Part shown: piece after piece, positions 1 to 10,164 of the stretch | Layout of the letters: each line of letters begins with the position of its first letter | Position numbering within the stretch: the stretch's first letter is position 1 | Source: JBEAOO01 sp041164825 | GTDB taxonomy: Bacteria; Pseudomonadota; Gammaproteobacteria; Burkholderiales; Burkholderiaceae_C | Direction of reading: 5' to 3' | Length of the DNA stretch: 64,000 bases | Assembly (NCBI GenBank): GCA_041164825.1 | Contig: JBEAOO010000002.1 | Coordinates: 13,768-77,767 of the forward strand | The notes under the pieces: generated by a model | Seen by the model: only the letters and a program-made list of their open reading frames with translations | Databases searched by the model: none | Told to the model about the DNA's origin: nothing | Made by a program: the position numbers and the translations under genes

Positions 1-737
1 ACAGCCTCCGGGTTTTTCTTGATGAAGTCCTCGCTGGCGATCACGGCGTTGCCATACAGCTTCACGCCGTAGCTCGGGTAGGGCAACACCACCACGTCGC
101 TCACCGGCACACCGCGCGCCTCAATGTTGAGCAGCGAGGTGAACGAGAAGCCGGTGATGGCGTCGATGTCGCCGCGCACCAGCATGGTTTCGCGCAGCGT
201 CGGGTCCATGGCGGTCCAGTTGACGGCGCCCACGTTGTTGGCCTTGGCGAAAATCGGCCAGGCCTTGCGGCCCGCGTCAAACACCGGAGCGCCGAGCTTT
301 TTGCCCGTCAGGTCCGACGGCTTGGTGATGCCGCTCTTCTTCAGCGCGAGCACCGCGGCCGGTGTGTTGTTGTAGACCATCATCACGGCCACGGGCTTGT
401 TGGGTGCGGTCGGGTTGTTGGCGTGAAACTCCATCAGCGCGGCCAGGTCGGCAAAGCCCATGTCGTAGGCACCCGAGGCCACACGGGTGACGGTGCCGCC
501 CGAGCCGTTGCCGGCGTCGACAGTCACATTGAGTTTTTCGGCCTTGTAATAGCCTTTGGTGGCGGGCACCAGAAACAGCGCGGCCGGGCCTTCAAAGCGC
601 CAGTCGAGCTGGAACTTGATGGGGGTCTCTTGCGCTTGGGCGACGCTGGGCAGGGCGGCCAGCAAGCTGGCACTGGCGGCCACGGCCAAGGCAAGGCGGC
701 GGGACGGCGAGGTGAGGGCGGCGGCAGCAGGGCGCAT
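1..737 (-). CDS. NMT1/SsuA-type ABC transporter substrate-binding protein (3' end outside window)
   Basis: Periplasmic solute receptor of the NMT1/THI5/SsuA family, which feeds ABC importers of sulfonates, nitrate or pyrimidine-like compounds. The start ATG is the complement of 735-737, with GGAG about 10 bases upstream. The first ~35 residues form a signal peptide ending near AQAQE. The mature part opens with IKFQLDWRFEGPAALF, followed by KGYYKAEKLNV and GSGGTVTRVASGAYDMGFAD, the pattern by which this family is recognised. The gene runs off the left edge after about 245 codons, so the C-terminal lobe is missing. The partner permease and ATPase would lie outside the window; the ligand cannot be predicted. 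Family call is secure, substrate unknown. Confidence 0.85.
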   Translation of the reverse strand, partial: MRPAAAALTSPSRRLALAVAASASLLAALPSVAQAQETPIKFQLDWRFEGPAALFLVPATKGYYKAEKLNVTVDAGNGSGGTVTRVASGAYDMGFADLAALMEFHANNPTAPNKPVAVMMVYNNTPAAVLALKKSGITKPSDLTGKKLGAPVFDAGRKAWPIFAKANNVGAVNWTAMDPTLRETMLVRGDIDAITGFSFTSLLNIEARGVPVSDVVVLPYPSYGVKLYGNAVIASEDFIKKNPEA

Positions 738-1150
738 GGGAACACAACTCCAAAGGGGACGGATGGGTGGCCGCGTCGGCCGGCGTGGCTTGGCGGTGAT
801 CTGTTGGCTTCCGCAAGTTCCATGCGCGCACGCTGCGAGGCGGCGCCGCCCACATGTGGTGCATTTGCACCAAGGCGACACAGAAGTGCGCCCAGTGGTG
901 ACTGGCGCGCCCTTTCGCAGTGCGGGACCCCACCTTTCAGGGGATTGACGACGCGGGGCGTGATACAACCTTGGCGCCGACGTTCCCTCTGCCGCGCAGG
1001 CGCTTGGTGTGCCTTGTTGATCGCCCCTGTGGGGCTGCGGGCAACGTGGCGCCTGTCGCGCCGCCGTTGGGGGGGGCGGCGCGTCTTTCGCCGCCCTCGA
1101 AAAGCGCCCAACCTCCTCGCCCCGCCCACCCGCACTTCAGAAAGACCGCC
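738..1150. other. Divergent intergenic region, 413 bp
   Basis: Lies between two divergently transcribed receptor genes, so it should hold promoters for both. No reading frame here looks coding. The clearest structure is a perfect palindrome at 858-871 (listed separately). No convincing paired -35/-10 boxes were found by eye. Confidence 0.5.
858..871. promoter_or_regulatory. 14-bp palindrome, possible operator
   Basis: GGTGCATTTGCACC is a perfect inverted repeat (6-bp arms, TT centre), directly preceded by the palindrome CACATGTG at 851-858. It sits about mid-way between two divergent receptor genes, a usual place for a dimeric repressor or activator site. No named regulator was matched. Confidence 0.3.
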
Positions 1151-2284
1151 ATGGCTCTCGGCTCACGCATCGGCATCTGGCGCTGGCTGCTCGCGGTCGT
1201 TTCGATCGGGGCGGCAGCTGGCCAGGCGCTGGCCCAGGGCGCCACGGCGGCGCCTTCGGTGCCGTCGGTGGCGCCAACGGCAGCTGCGGCAGCTGCCAGC
1301 AAAAGCCCCTCGCAGCGCTTGCGGGTGGTGGGGGGCTTGGCCGGGGTCAACCAGTATGTGCGCCACGAAGCGCCATTCTGGAAGAACGAACTGCCGCGCC
1401 TCACCGGCGGCCGGCTCAGTGCCGACATCGTGCCGTTTGACCAAGCCGGCATCCGCGGCCAAGAGATGCTGCGCTTGATCCAGCTCGGCGTGGTGCCCTT
1501 TGGCACCGTGCTGCTGAGCCAGGCCTCGACCCAGGAGCCTTTGCTGGCCGCGCCCGATTTGCCCGGCCTGAACCCCGACATGACCAGCCTGCGCCGCAAC
1601 GTCGCGGCCTTCCGCCCGGTGATGGAGTCGGTGCTGCGCCAGCGCTACGGCATTGAGCTGTTGGCGGTGTATGCCTACCCGGCGCAAACCGTTTTTTGCG
1701 CCAAACCCATCGCCAGCCTGGCCGATTTGGCGGGCCGCCGTGTGCGCACCGCAGGCGCCGCACAGGCCGATTTTGTCGATGCCTTGGGGGGGCGGCCGGT
1801 GCAGGCAGCGTTTGCCGACCTGGTGCCGCAATTTCGCAGCGGCAACCTCGATTGCGCGATCACCGGCACCATGTCGGCCAACAGCCTGGGCCTGCACGAG
1901 CTCACCAGCCACGTGCACAGCATGGCCATTGGCTGGGGCTTGTCGGTGTTTGTGGCCAACGCCAATGCCTGGAACGCGCTGGAGCCGGGTTGGCGCGCCA
2001 CCCTGCGCCCACAGCTGGGCAAGCTCGAAGCCGATATTTGGGCCGAGTCCGAGCGCGAAACCGGCGAGGGTCTGGCCTGCAACACTGGCAACGCCGCCTG
2101 TGTACAAGGCCGCAAGGGGGCGATGACCGAGGTCAAGCCCACGCCGGCCGACGAGCGGCGCCGCGCCGACGTGTTCACCGACGTGGTGCTGCAGCGCTGG
2201 GTGCAGCGCTGCGGGGCCGCTTGCGTGCCCTTGTGGAACCAGACGCTGGGCGCCTCCACCGGCGTGCAGGCGCGCACGCGCTGA
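1151..2284 (+). CDS. DctP-like (TRAP-type) periplasmic solute-binding protein
   Basis: A 377-residue secreted protein of the DctP/TRAP receptor fold. ATG at 1151 is chosen because it begins a clear signal peptide (charged start, then WRWLLAVVSIGAAAGQALAQG); longer open frame upstream is not protein-like. Family features are GRLSADIVPFDQAGIRGQEML, the segment on QLGVVPFGTVLLS, the 'IASLADLAGRRVRT' hinge and 'FRSGNLDCAITGT'. No TRAP membrane subunits (DctQ/DctM) are next to it. Instead a hybrid histidine kinase starts 2 bases after its stop, so I infer that this receptor presents a ligand to the kinase rather than to a transporter. Ligand unknown. Confidence 0.8.
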   Translation: MALGSRIGIWRWLLAVVSIGAAAGQALAQGATAAPSVPSVAPTAAAAAASKSPSQRLRVVGGLAGVNQYVRHEAPFWKNELPRLTGGRLSADIVPFDQAGIRGQEMLRLIQLGVVPFGTVLLSQASTQEPLLAAPDLPGLNPDMTSLRRNVAAFRPVMESVLRQRYGIELLAVYAYPAQTVFCAKPIASLADLAGRRVRTAGAAQADFVDALGGRPVQAAFADLVPQFRSGNLDCAITGTMSANSLGLHELTSHVHSMAIGWGLSVFVANANAWNALEPGWRATLRPQLGKLEADIWAESERETGEGLACNTGNAACVQGRKGAMTEVKPTPADERRRADVFTDVVLQRWVQRCGAACVPLWNQTLGASTGVQARTR

Positions 2285-2285
2285 G

Positions 2286-4823
<2,538 letters not shown>

Positions 4824-4850
4824 GCGCCTTTGGCCAACCTGACCGCGTCC

Positions 4851-4889
4851 ACGCCGTGCGTCAGCGCGTGGCGCGCTGACGCACGGCGT
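4851..4889. terminator. 39-bp perfect hairpin between convergent genes
   Basis: Two 18-base arms (4851-4868 and 4872-4889) are exact reverse complements around a TGG loop. The left arm contains the complement of the DUF1841 stop codon (4861-4863) and the right arm encodes that protein's last residues. Placed 27 bp after the kinase stop, it could end transcription from both sides. There is no clear T-tract. Confidence 0.6.
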
Positions 4890-5292
4890 CGATGTAGCGG
4901 TGGCCATCGGGCGGCAGGCCGCTGCGCTGAGACGTCCAGAGCATGTCGCCCAGGCACTCCATCACCTCGTGGTGGGCCTCGTGAGCCGAGCCGCGTTTGG
5001 CCGCCAGCAGCTCAAACGCCTGCTTGATGCCACGCGGCTGATCGATGCTCACCTGCTCGCTGATGGAGAGGTGCATCGACAAGTGCAAAAACGGGTTGGT
5101 GCGGCCGTCCTCCACCTCAAACACCGCCGCCAGCGCGGCCTCGACATCGCGCAGGTCGGCGTCGTACTCGGGATGCTGGTCCACCCACACGGCGGCGTTG
5201 GACTCCATCGGCGTCAGCGGCAGGCCTTGGCGGCGCTTGGCCCAGACCTCGCAGAAGAATCGCCTCACATCGGCTTGGGAAGGTGCAAACAT
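4861..5292 (-). CDS. DUF1841 family protein
   Basis: A 143-residue soluble protein of unknown function, widespread in betaproteobacteria. The start is set at MFAPSQADVRRFF (complement of 5290-5292), the usual N-terminus of the family; the open frame continues upstream but only into low-quality sequence. Recognisable family features are the N-terminal RRFFCEVW, 'LTPMESNAAVWVDQHPEY', and a histidine-rich C-terminal half (HLSMHLSISEQVSID, HEAHHEVMECLGDM). No catalytic motif can be assigned. It is convergent with the hybrid kinase and divergent from the TauE/SafE gene 62 bp away. Confidence 0.85.
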   Translation of the reverse strand: MFAPSQADVRRFFCEVWAKRRQGLPLTPMESNAAVWVDQHPEYDADLRDVEAALAAVFEVEDGRTNPFLHLSMHLSISEQVSIDQPRGIKQAFELLAAKRGSAHEAHHEVMECLGDMLWTSQRSGLPPDGHRYIDAVRQRATR

Positions 5293-5354
5293 GCAGAATT
5301 GTCGCCGCGCGCGCACTGCGCCTGTCGCCACCGTTTTTTCAACCCGGGCCGCCT

Positions 5355-6110
5355 GTGGATTTCCCCGTCATCACCGATCCCTTGTTTTACGCGCTGGCGG
5401 TGCCGGCGGTCATCTTGTTGGGTCTGTCCAAGAGCGGTTTTCTGGCGGGTTTTGGCTCGCTCGCCACGCCGCTGCTGGCGCTGGCGGTCCCGGTGCCGCA
5501 GGCTGCGGCCATCATGCTGCCGCTGCTTCTGGTGATGGATTTGCTGGGGGTGCGTGCGCTCTGGCTCTCGCGCGACCGCGGCCTCATCCGTTTGCTGGTG
5601 CCCGCGGGCTTGCTGGGCTCGCTGATCGGCATGCTGACCTTCGGCATGTTGTCGACCAAGATGGTGTCGGGCATCGTGGGCGGGCTGACGCTGATGTTCT
5701 TGTTGCAGCGCTTGCTCTTTCCGCCCAAGGCCGACGCGCCGCCACCACCGCGCTGGGTGGGCGCCATCCTCGGCACCATGACGGGCTTCACCAGCTTCGT
5801 GGCCCATGCCGGCGGCCCGCCGGTGAGCGCCTACCTGCTGCCGCAGCGGTTGCCGCCGCTGGTGTTCGCGGGCACCAACGCCACGCTGTTCGCCATCATC
5901 AACCTCAGCAAATGGGGGCCCTATGCCTGGCTCGGCCTCATCGACTGGCGCAACATGGCCACCTCCCTGCTGCTCGTTCCGCTCGCCCCGGTCGGCGTGT
6001 GGCTCGGCGTGTGGCTGATGAAGCACGTGCCCACCGGCCTGTTCTACCGCCTGGCCTACGCGGGCATGGGGCTGACGGGCGTGAAGCTGTTGTGGGACGG
6101 GTTGAAGTGA
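5355..6110 (+). CDS. TauE/SafE family sulfite/anion exporter
   Basis: A 251-residue polytopic membrane protein with about eight hydrophobic helices. The family signature 'LLGLSKSGFLAGFGSLATP' is near the N-terminus, and the mirrored second half carries TGFTSFVAHAGGPPVSAYLL. TauE/SafE proteins are thought to export sulfite, sulfoacetate or similar organic anions. GTG at 5355 (protein begins MDFPVITDPLFYALAVP) places the first helix as in the family. An ATG at 5283 would add 24 residues overlapping the divergent DUF1841 start and looks less likely. The stop codon lies inside a hairpin shared with the convergent antiporter gene. Substrate not determinable. Confidence 0.88.
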   Translation: MDFPVITDPLFYALAVPAVILLGLSKSGFLAGFGSLATPLLALAVPVPQAAAIMLPLLLVMDLLGVRALWLSRDRGLIRLLVPAGLLGSLIGMLTFGMLSTKMVSGIVGGLTLMFLLQRLLFPPKADAPPPPRWVGAILGTMTGFTSFVAHAGGPPVSAYLLPQRLPPLVFAGTNATLFAIINLSKWGPYAWLGLIDWRNMATSLLLVPLAPVGVWLGVWLMKHVPTGLFYRLAYAGMGLTGVKLLWDGLK

Positions 6111-6125
6111 GTTGAGCTCGCTTCA
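6103..6125. terminator. Hairpin spanning both stop codons of a convergent pair
   Basis: TGAAGTGAG (6103-6111) pairs with CTCGCTTCA (6117-6125) around TTGAG, with one G-U pair. The stem contains the exporter stop TGA (6108-6110) and the complement of the antiporter stop (6123-6125). On the plus strand it is followed by GTCTT. Likely a short bidirectional terminator. Confidence 0.5.
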
Positions 6126-7946
6126 GTCTTGCGGGCGCTGAGCGTCGCTGTTCCACCGCGGCCGCTTCAACGCCTGCTCGCGCTCTTGCGCAAACAAGGC
6201 TTCCAGCTGCTCGCGCGCTTGGCGGGCCACGGCCACGAGGCGGGCTTCGTCTTGCCAGTGCGGGGCCATCTCGTCGAGCTGGCGCAGGTTGTGGCGGCGA
6301 AAACGTTGGGCCAAGGTGCGGGCCTCGTGGGGCAGCCAGCCGAGCAACTCCAGCGTGCTGCGGGCGCTCATCAGGGCCGAGTCCAGCGTCTCGCGTTCGA
6401 TCAGCGTGACGCCGAGCGCTTTGAGCGCAAAGTGGTGCCGCACATTGCGGGCGCGGGCCACCACGGTCAGCGCCGGGAAGTGCTGGCGCACCAGCGCGGC
6501 CACGGCCAGGCTGCGCTCCACATCGTCAATGGCGAGCACGAACACACGCGCTGTCGCGGCGCCAGCGGTGCGCAGCAGGTCGAGCCGGCTGGCGTCGCCG
6601 TAGTGCACGCGCCAGCCGAAGCGGCGCATGGCCTCGATCGCGTCGGGGTCGTGGTCGAGCACCGTGGGTTGCACGCCGTTGGCATACAGCATGCGGCCCA
6701 CCACCTGGCCGTAGCGGCCGAAGCCGGCAATGATGACGGGTGCGGTTTGGTGCTCGGACAGTGGCGCCATGTCGCTGCGTTTGTCGCCGCGCAGCTGCGG
6801 CAACCACCAGCGGTCTGCCGCCACCAACAGCAGGGGGCTGAGCAACATGGACACGGCCACGGCAGCCACCAGCAGCGATGAGGTGGGCGCGTCAATCACG
6901 CCCGCTTGCGCCGCGGTTTGGAACACCACAAAACCGAATTCACCGCCTTGCGCCAGCAAGATGACGAACACCGGTCGCTCGGCCAGGGGCAGGTCCATGC
7001 CGCGTGCCATGGCCGCGAGCACCGCCGCCTTGAGCAGCAAAAAGCCCGCCACCACGGCGGCAATCAGCAGCGGGTGTTGGCGCACCACGGCGAAGTCGAT
7101 GCTCATGCCCACAGCGATGAAAAACAGGCCCAGCAGCAGGCCTTTGAAGGGCTCGATGTCGGTTTCCAGCTGGCGCCGGTACTCGCTCTCGGCCAGCAGC
7201 ACGCCGGCCAGAAAGGCACCGAGCGCCATCGACAAGCCCACCCACTGCATCAGCGCGGCAATGGCCACCACCAGCAGCAGCGAGGCGGCGGTGAAGATCT
7301 CGGGCGTGCGGCTGCTGGCGATCCAGCGCAGCGCCGGGCGCAGCAGCAAGCGGCCGCCGAGCACGATGGTGGCGATGACGGCGATCGGCTTGAGCCAGCC
7401 CCAGCTGCTGTGCGCCGTGGCCTCGTGGGTGGCGGCCAGCAGCGGCAGCAGCGCCAGGATGGGAATGGCGGCCACGTCTTGGAACAGCGCCACGCTGAGG
7501 ATGCTTTGACCCGAGCGGGTGGGCATCAGGTGCCGCTCGTTCAGCACGCCCAGGCCGATGGCGGTGGACGACAGCGCCAGGCCGAGTGCGGCCACCACCG
7601 CCAGCGCCAGGCTTTGCCCGGCCAGCAGCGCCACGCCCACCATCAGCGCGGCCGAGCCCAGCAGCTGCACGCTGCCCCAGCCAAAGATCGGGTGGCGCAG
7701 CGCCCACAGGCGGCGCGGCTCCAGCTCCAAGCCCACCAAGAACAGCATCAGCACCACGCCGAATTCGGCGAAGTGCAGCATGTCGCTCGGGTCGGTGACC
7801 AGGCCCAGGCCCCAGGGGCCGATGGCGATGCCGGCCACCAAGTAGCCAATGATGCTGCCCAGGCCGAGCGCCTTGGCCAGCGGCACGGCCAGCACGGCCG
7901 CGCCCAGGTAGACCAGGGTGCCGGTGAGCCAAGAGGTGTGTTCCAT
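6123..7946 (-). CDS. KefB/KefC-type monovalent cation:proton antiporter (CPA2) with TrkA-N domain
   Basis: A 607-residue inner-membrane protein. Residues ~1-385 form the Na+/H+ exchanger domain of 12 or so helices, with GLGSIIGYLVAGIAIGPWGL and LFQDVAAIPILALLPLL typical of Kef/CPA2. Residues ~400-520 form a Rossmann RCK/TrkA-N domain (VIIAGFGRYGQVVGRML, then DHDPDAIEAMRRFGW). The family exports potassium, often as a glutathione-gated response to electrophiles. The gene lies 9 bp after a KefF-like oxidoreductase gene, matching the kefF-kefC pair of enterobacteria, so I infer a gated KefC-like role. The C-terminal tail is rich in Glu, Gln and Arg. Confidence 0.9.
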   Translation of the reverse strand: MEHTSWLTGTLVYLGAAVLAVPLAKALGLGSIIGYLVAGIAIGPWGLGLVTDPSDMLHFAEFGVVLMLFLVGLELEPRRLWALRHPIFGWGSVQLLGSAALMVGVALLAGQSLALAVVAALGLALSSTAIGLGVLNERHLMPTRSGQSILSVALFQDVAAIPILALLPLLAATHEATAHSSWGWLKPIAVIATIVLGGRLLLRPALRWIASSRTPEIFTAASLLLVVAIAALMQWVGLSMALGAFLAGVLLAESEYRRQLETDIEPFKGLLLGLFFIAVGMSIDFAVVRQHPLLIAAVVAGFLLLKAAVLAAMARGMDLPLAERPVFVILLAQGGEFGFVVFQTAAQAGVIDAPTSSLLVAAVAVSMLLSPLLLVAADRWWLPQLRGDKRSDMAPLSEHQTAPVIIAGFGRYGQVVGRMLYANGVQPTVLDHDPDAIEAMRRFGWRVHYGDASRLDLLRTAGAATARVFVLAIDDVERSLAVAALVRQHFPALTVVARARNVRHHFALKALGVTLIERETLDSALMSARSTLELLGWLPHEARTLAQRFRRHNLRQLDEMAPHWQDEARLVAVARQAREQLEALFAQEREQALKRPRWNSDAQRPQD

Positions 7947-7955
7947 CTCAGTTGC

Positions 7956-8624
7956 TCAGTTGTCTTCGCCCAGCGAGGGGTGCTCGGTGGGGCGTTCGTC
8001 GTCGGGCACCTCGCAGGCGGCGCACTCGGGCAGCTCGTCCATCTCGGGCCAGTTCGGGTGGCTGGCCAGGCGCTGCGCAAATTCTCTGGCGTGCGCCTGC
8101 AACTCGGCCGCGCTCACGCGGTGTGCGCCGTGCAGCACCAACGGGGGCAAAAAGCGCAGGCCGCACAGCGCAGCGGTTTGCTCGTAAGGCGGCAAAAAGG
8201 CATCAAAGAAATAGCGGTTGTGGCCGTCGGGGCGGTAGGCGTCTTCGGTGCCGCCGGTGCTGGCCACCAGCCACAGGTCTTTGCCGCGCAGTGCGTGGCC
8301 GCCGGGCCCGTAGGCCCAGCCAAAAACCAGCACCTCGTCCTGCCACAGCTTCATCAGCGGCGGCATGCTGTACCAGTGGATCGGGTGCAGCCACACCACC
8401 AGCTCGGCCGCGATCAGGGCCTCGCGCTCGGCGGCCACGTCGATCAGGTAGTCGGGGTAGAGCGCGTACAGGTCGCGCACCGCCACCTCGGCGCCCGCAC
8501 CCGCCGCCGCGCCCATCAGCGCGCGGGTGATGTGCGAGTGGCGCAGGTCGGGGTGGGCGGCGAGCACCAGCACACGGGGTGCCGGAGCGACTTCGAGCGG
8601 TGCGGACTGGGGCAGCTGGGGCAT
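7956..8624 (-). CDS. kefF: KefF-like NAD(P)H oxidoreductase, flavodoxin fold
   Basis: A 222-residue FMN-binding quinone reductase-like protein, likely ancillary subunit of the antiporter encoded just downstream. The flavodoxin-like fold shows as VLVLAAHPDLRHSHITRAL at the N-terminus, then VVWLHPIHWYSMPPLMKLWQDEV and WLVASTGGTEDAY. E. coli KefF is about 176 residues; this protein has an extra ~20 residues in front and a ~25-residue tail containing a Cys-x-x-Cys pair (ECAACEVPDD). That tail is not a feature I associate with KefF. The start ATG is the complement of 8622-8624. Confidence 0.82.
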   Translation of the reverse strand: MPQLPQSAPLEVAPAPRVLVLAAHPDLRHSHITRALMGAAAGAGAEVAVRDLYALYPDYLIDVAAEREALIAAELVVWLHPIHWYSMPPLMKLWQDEVLVFGWAYGPGGHALRGKDLWLVASTGGTEDAYRPDGHNRYFFDAFLPPYEQTAALCGLRFLPPLVLHGAHRVSAAELQAHAREFAQRLASHPNWPEMDELPECAACEVPDDERPTEHPSLGEDN

Positions 8625-8720
8625 GGGTCAAATGGATCAGGGCGGGCGGCGCGGCGTGGCGGGCCGGTAACATGTTGGCCCCGGTGCCAAGCGGCCTGCC
8701 GGACCCTCAGGAGCAAAACG

Positions 8721-9338
8721 ATGACCGTGATTGTGGTGGCCAATCCCAAAGGGGGTGTGGGCAAGAGTACGTTGTCCACGCAAGTCGCGGGCCTGTTGGC
8801 CTCGCAAGGCCATGCGGTGATGCTCGGTGATGTGGATCGCCAGCAGTCGGCGCGCGGCTGGCTGGCGGCACGCCCGGCCACGGCGGCCCCGATTCGCGGC
8901 TGGGACACCGACGGCGACGAGCTGCTGCGCCCGCCCAAAGGCACGACCCATGCCGTGCTCGACACCCCCGCCGGCCTGCACGGCAAGCGGCTGGACGCAG
9001 TGCTCAAGCTGGCCGACAAGCTGCTGGTGCCGCTGCAGGCCAGCATTTTTGACATCAACGCCACGCACGCGTTTTTGCAGCAGCTGGCGGCGCACCGCCG
9101 CGTGAGCAAGGTGCAGGTGGGCGTGGTGGGCATGCGCATGCGCGAAAACACGCTCGCGGCCCAGCAATTGCATCAGTTTCTCGACACGCTGGATGTGCCG
9201 GTGGTGGGCTATGTGCGCGACACGCAAAACTACATCCAGCTGTCGGCCCACGGGCTGACGATCTGGGATGTGGCACCGAGCCGGGTGGAGCGCGACTTGG
9301 CGCAATGGGCGTCCCTTGCCGAGTGGCTGGCGCGCTGA
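8721..9338 (+). CDS. ParA/MinD-like P-loop ATPase, orphan
   Basis: A 205-residue ATPase. ATG at 8721 follows CAGGAGC. The deviant Walker A box KGGVGKST is at residues ~10-17, the switch I-like stretch LGDVDRQQSARGW follows, and VLDTPAG fills the switch II/Walker B position. ParA and MinD relatives position plasmids, chromosomes or protein complexes through ATP-dependent dimerisation. No parB-type partner or centromere-like repeats lie nearby, and the neighbours are an antiporter operon and a response regulator. Its cargo therefore cannot be named. A GC-rich hairpin (9348-9361, CCCCC-GGAA-GGGGG) follows the stop. Confidence 0.82.
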   Translation: MTVIVVANPKGGVGKSTLSTQVAGLLASQGHAVMLGDVDRQQSARGWLAARPATAAPIRGWDTDGDELLRPPKGTTHAVLDTPAGLHGKRLDAVLKLADKLLVPLQASIFDINATHAFLQQLAAHRRVSKVQVGVVGMRMRENTLAAQQLHQFLDTLDVPVVGYVRDTQNYIQLSAHGLTIWDVAPSRVERDLAQWASLAEWLAR

Positions 9339-9417
9339 ATGCCGTCTCCCCCGGAAGGGGGTGAGGCCCTCGTCCACGGGGCACGTACCATCTTCGTCAA
9401 CACCAAGGGAGCGCTGC

Positions 9418-10164
9418 ATGAAAGTCCTGCTGATCGATGACCATCCGCTGATCCTCTCGGCCTTGAAAGCCGTGATCCAGGGCCTCGGCGACGACGTGAC
9501 CGTGGTGGGTGCGGCCAGCGCCCGTGAAGGCCGCCTGGCGCTCAAGACGCAGTCCGACATCGACCTGGTCTTGCTCGACCTGCAACTCGGCGATGCCAAC
9601 GGCTTTGACGTGCTGGTGGAGTTCCGGGCGACTTACCCGGCCCTGCCGGTGGTGGTGGTGTCGGCCTCAGACCGCACCAGCGATGTGATCCGCTCCATCG
9701 ACTCCGGCGCCATGGGTTTTGTGCCCAAACGGGCCAGCAACGACACCTTGTTTGAGGCGCTGCACATGGTGATGTCGGGCGGCATTTACGTGCCGCCGAT
9801 GTCGCTCACGCCCGACCGCCGCGCCGAGCGCCCGGCCGAGGTGAAACCGGGTGACCCGCCGCCGCCGTTCCTGCGCCGCGTCACCGACACCGCGTCGATG
9901 GCCGAGTACCAAACCGTGCCCTCGCTCGAATCACTCGGCCTCACGCCGCGCCAGAGCGAGGTGCTGACCTTGCTGCTGCAAGGCAAGCCCAACAAGCTGA
10001 TCGCGCGCGAGCTGGGCGTGTCGGTGGAAACCGTGAAGGACCACGTGGCCGCAGTGCTGCGGGCCCTGGGCGTGAGCTCGCGCACCCAGGCGGTGCTGGC
10101 GGTGGGCCAGATGTCGCAACCGCTGCCGCGCCTGATGGCGTGGCGCAAGGCGAGCAGCACCTGA
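9418..10164 (+). CDS. LuxR/NarL-family response regulator
   Basis: A 248-residue two-component regulator. The receiver domain (1-~120) has acidic pocket residues DD at 7-8, Asp54 in LVLLDLQLGD and Lys in FVPKRASNDT. A ~50-residue linker rich in Pro and Arg leads to a C-terminal LuxR helix-turn-helix (LTPRQSEVLTLLLQGKPNK, then GVSVETVKDHVAAVLRALG). ATG at 9418 follows AAGGGAGC. Its stop overlaps the next ATG (TGATG), so it is translationally coupled to the hybrid kinase downstream, which is its likely partner. Target genes unknown. Confidence 0.92.
   Translation: MKVLLIDDHPLILSALKAVIQGLGDDVTVVGAASAREGRLALKTQSDIDLVLLDLQLGDANGFDVLVEFRATYPALPVVVVSASDRTSDVIRSIDSGAMGFVPKRASNDTLFEALHMVMSGGIYVPPMSLTPDRRAERPAEVKPGDPPPPFLRRVTDTASMAEYQTVPSLESLGLTPRQSEVLTLLLQGKPNKLIARELGVSVETVKDHVAAVLRALGVSSRTQAVLAVGQMSQPLPRLMAWRKASST

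Noticed and set aside
945..970. TTGACG at 945 as a -35 box for the DctP-like gene
   Set aside because: No -10-like hexamer lies at 16-18 bases; the nearest (TACAAC) is only 13 away.
6906..8700. Long plus-strand open frame leading into the ParA gene
   Set aside because: Opposite the Kef and KefF genes and composed of His/Gln/Arg repeats; only the part from ATG 8721 with its own ribosome site looks like protein.
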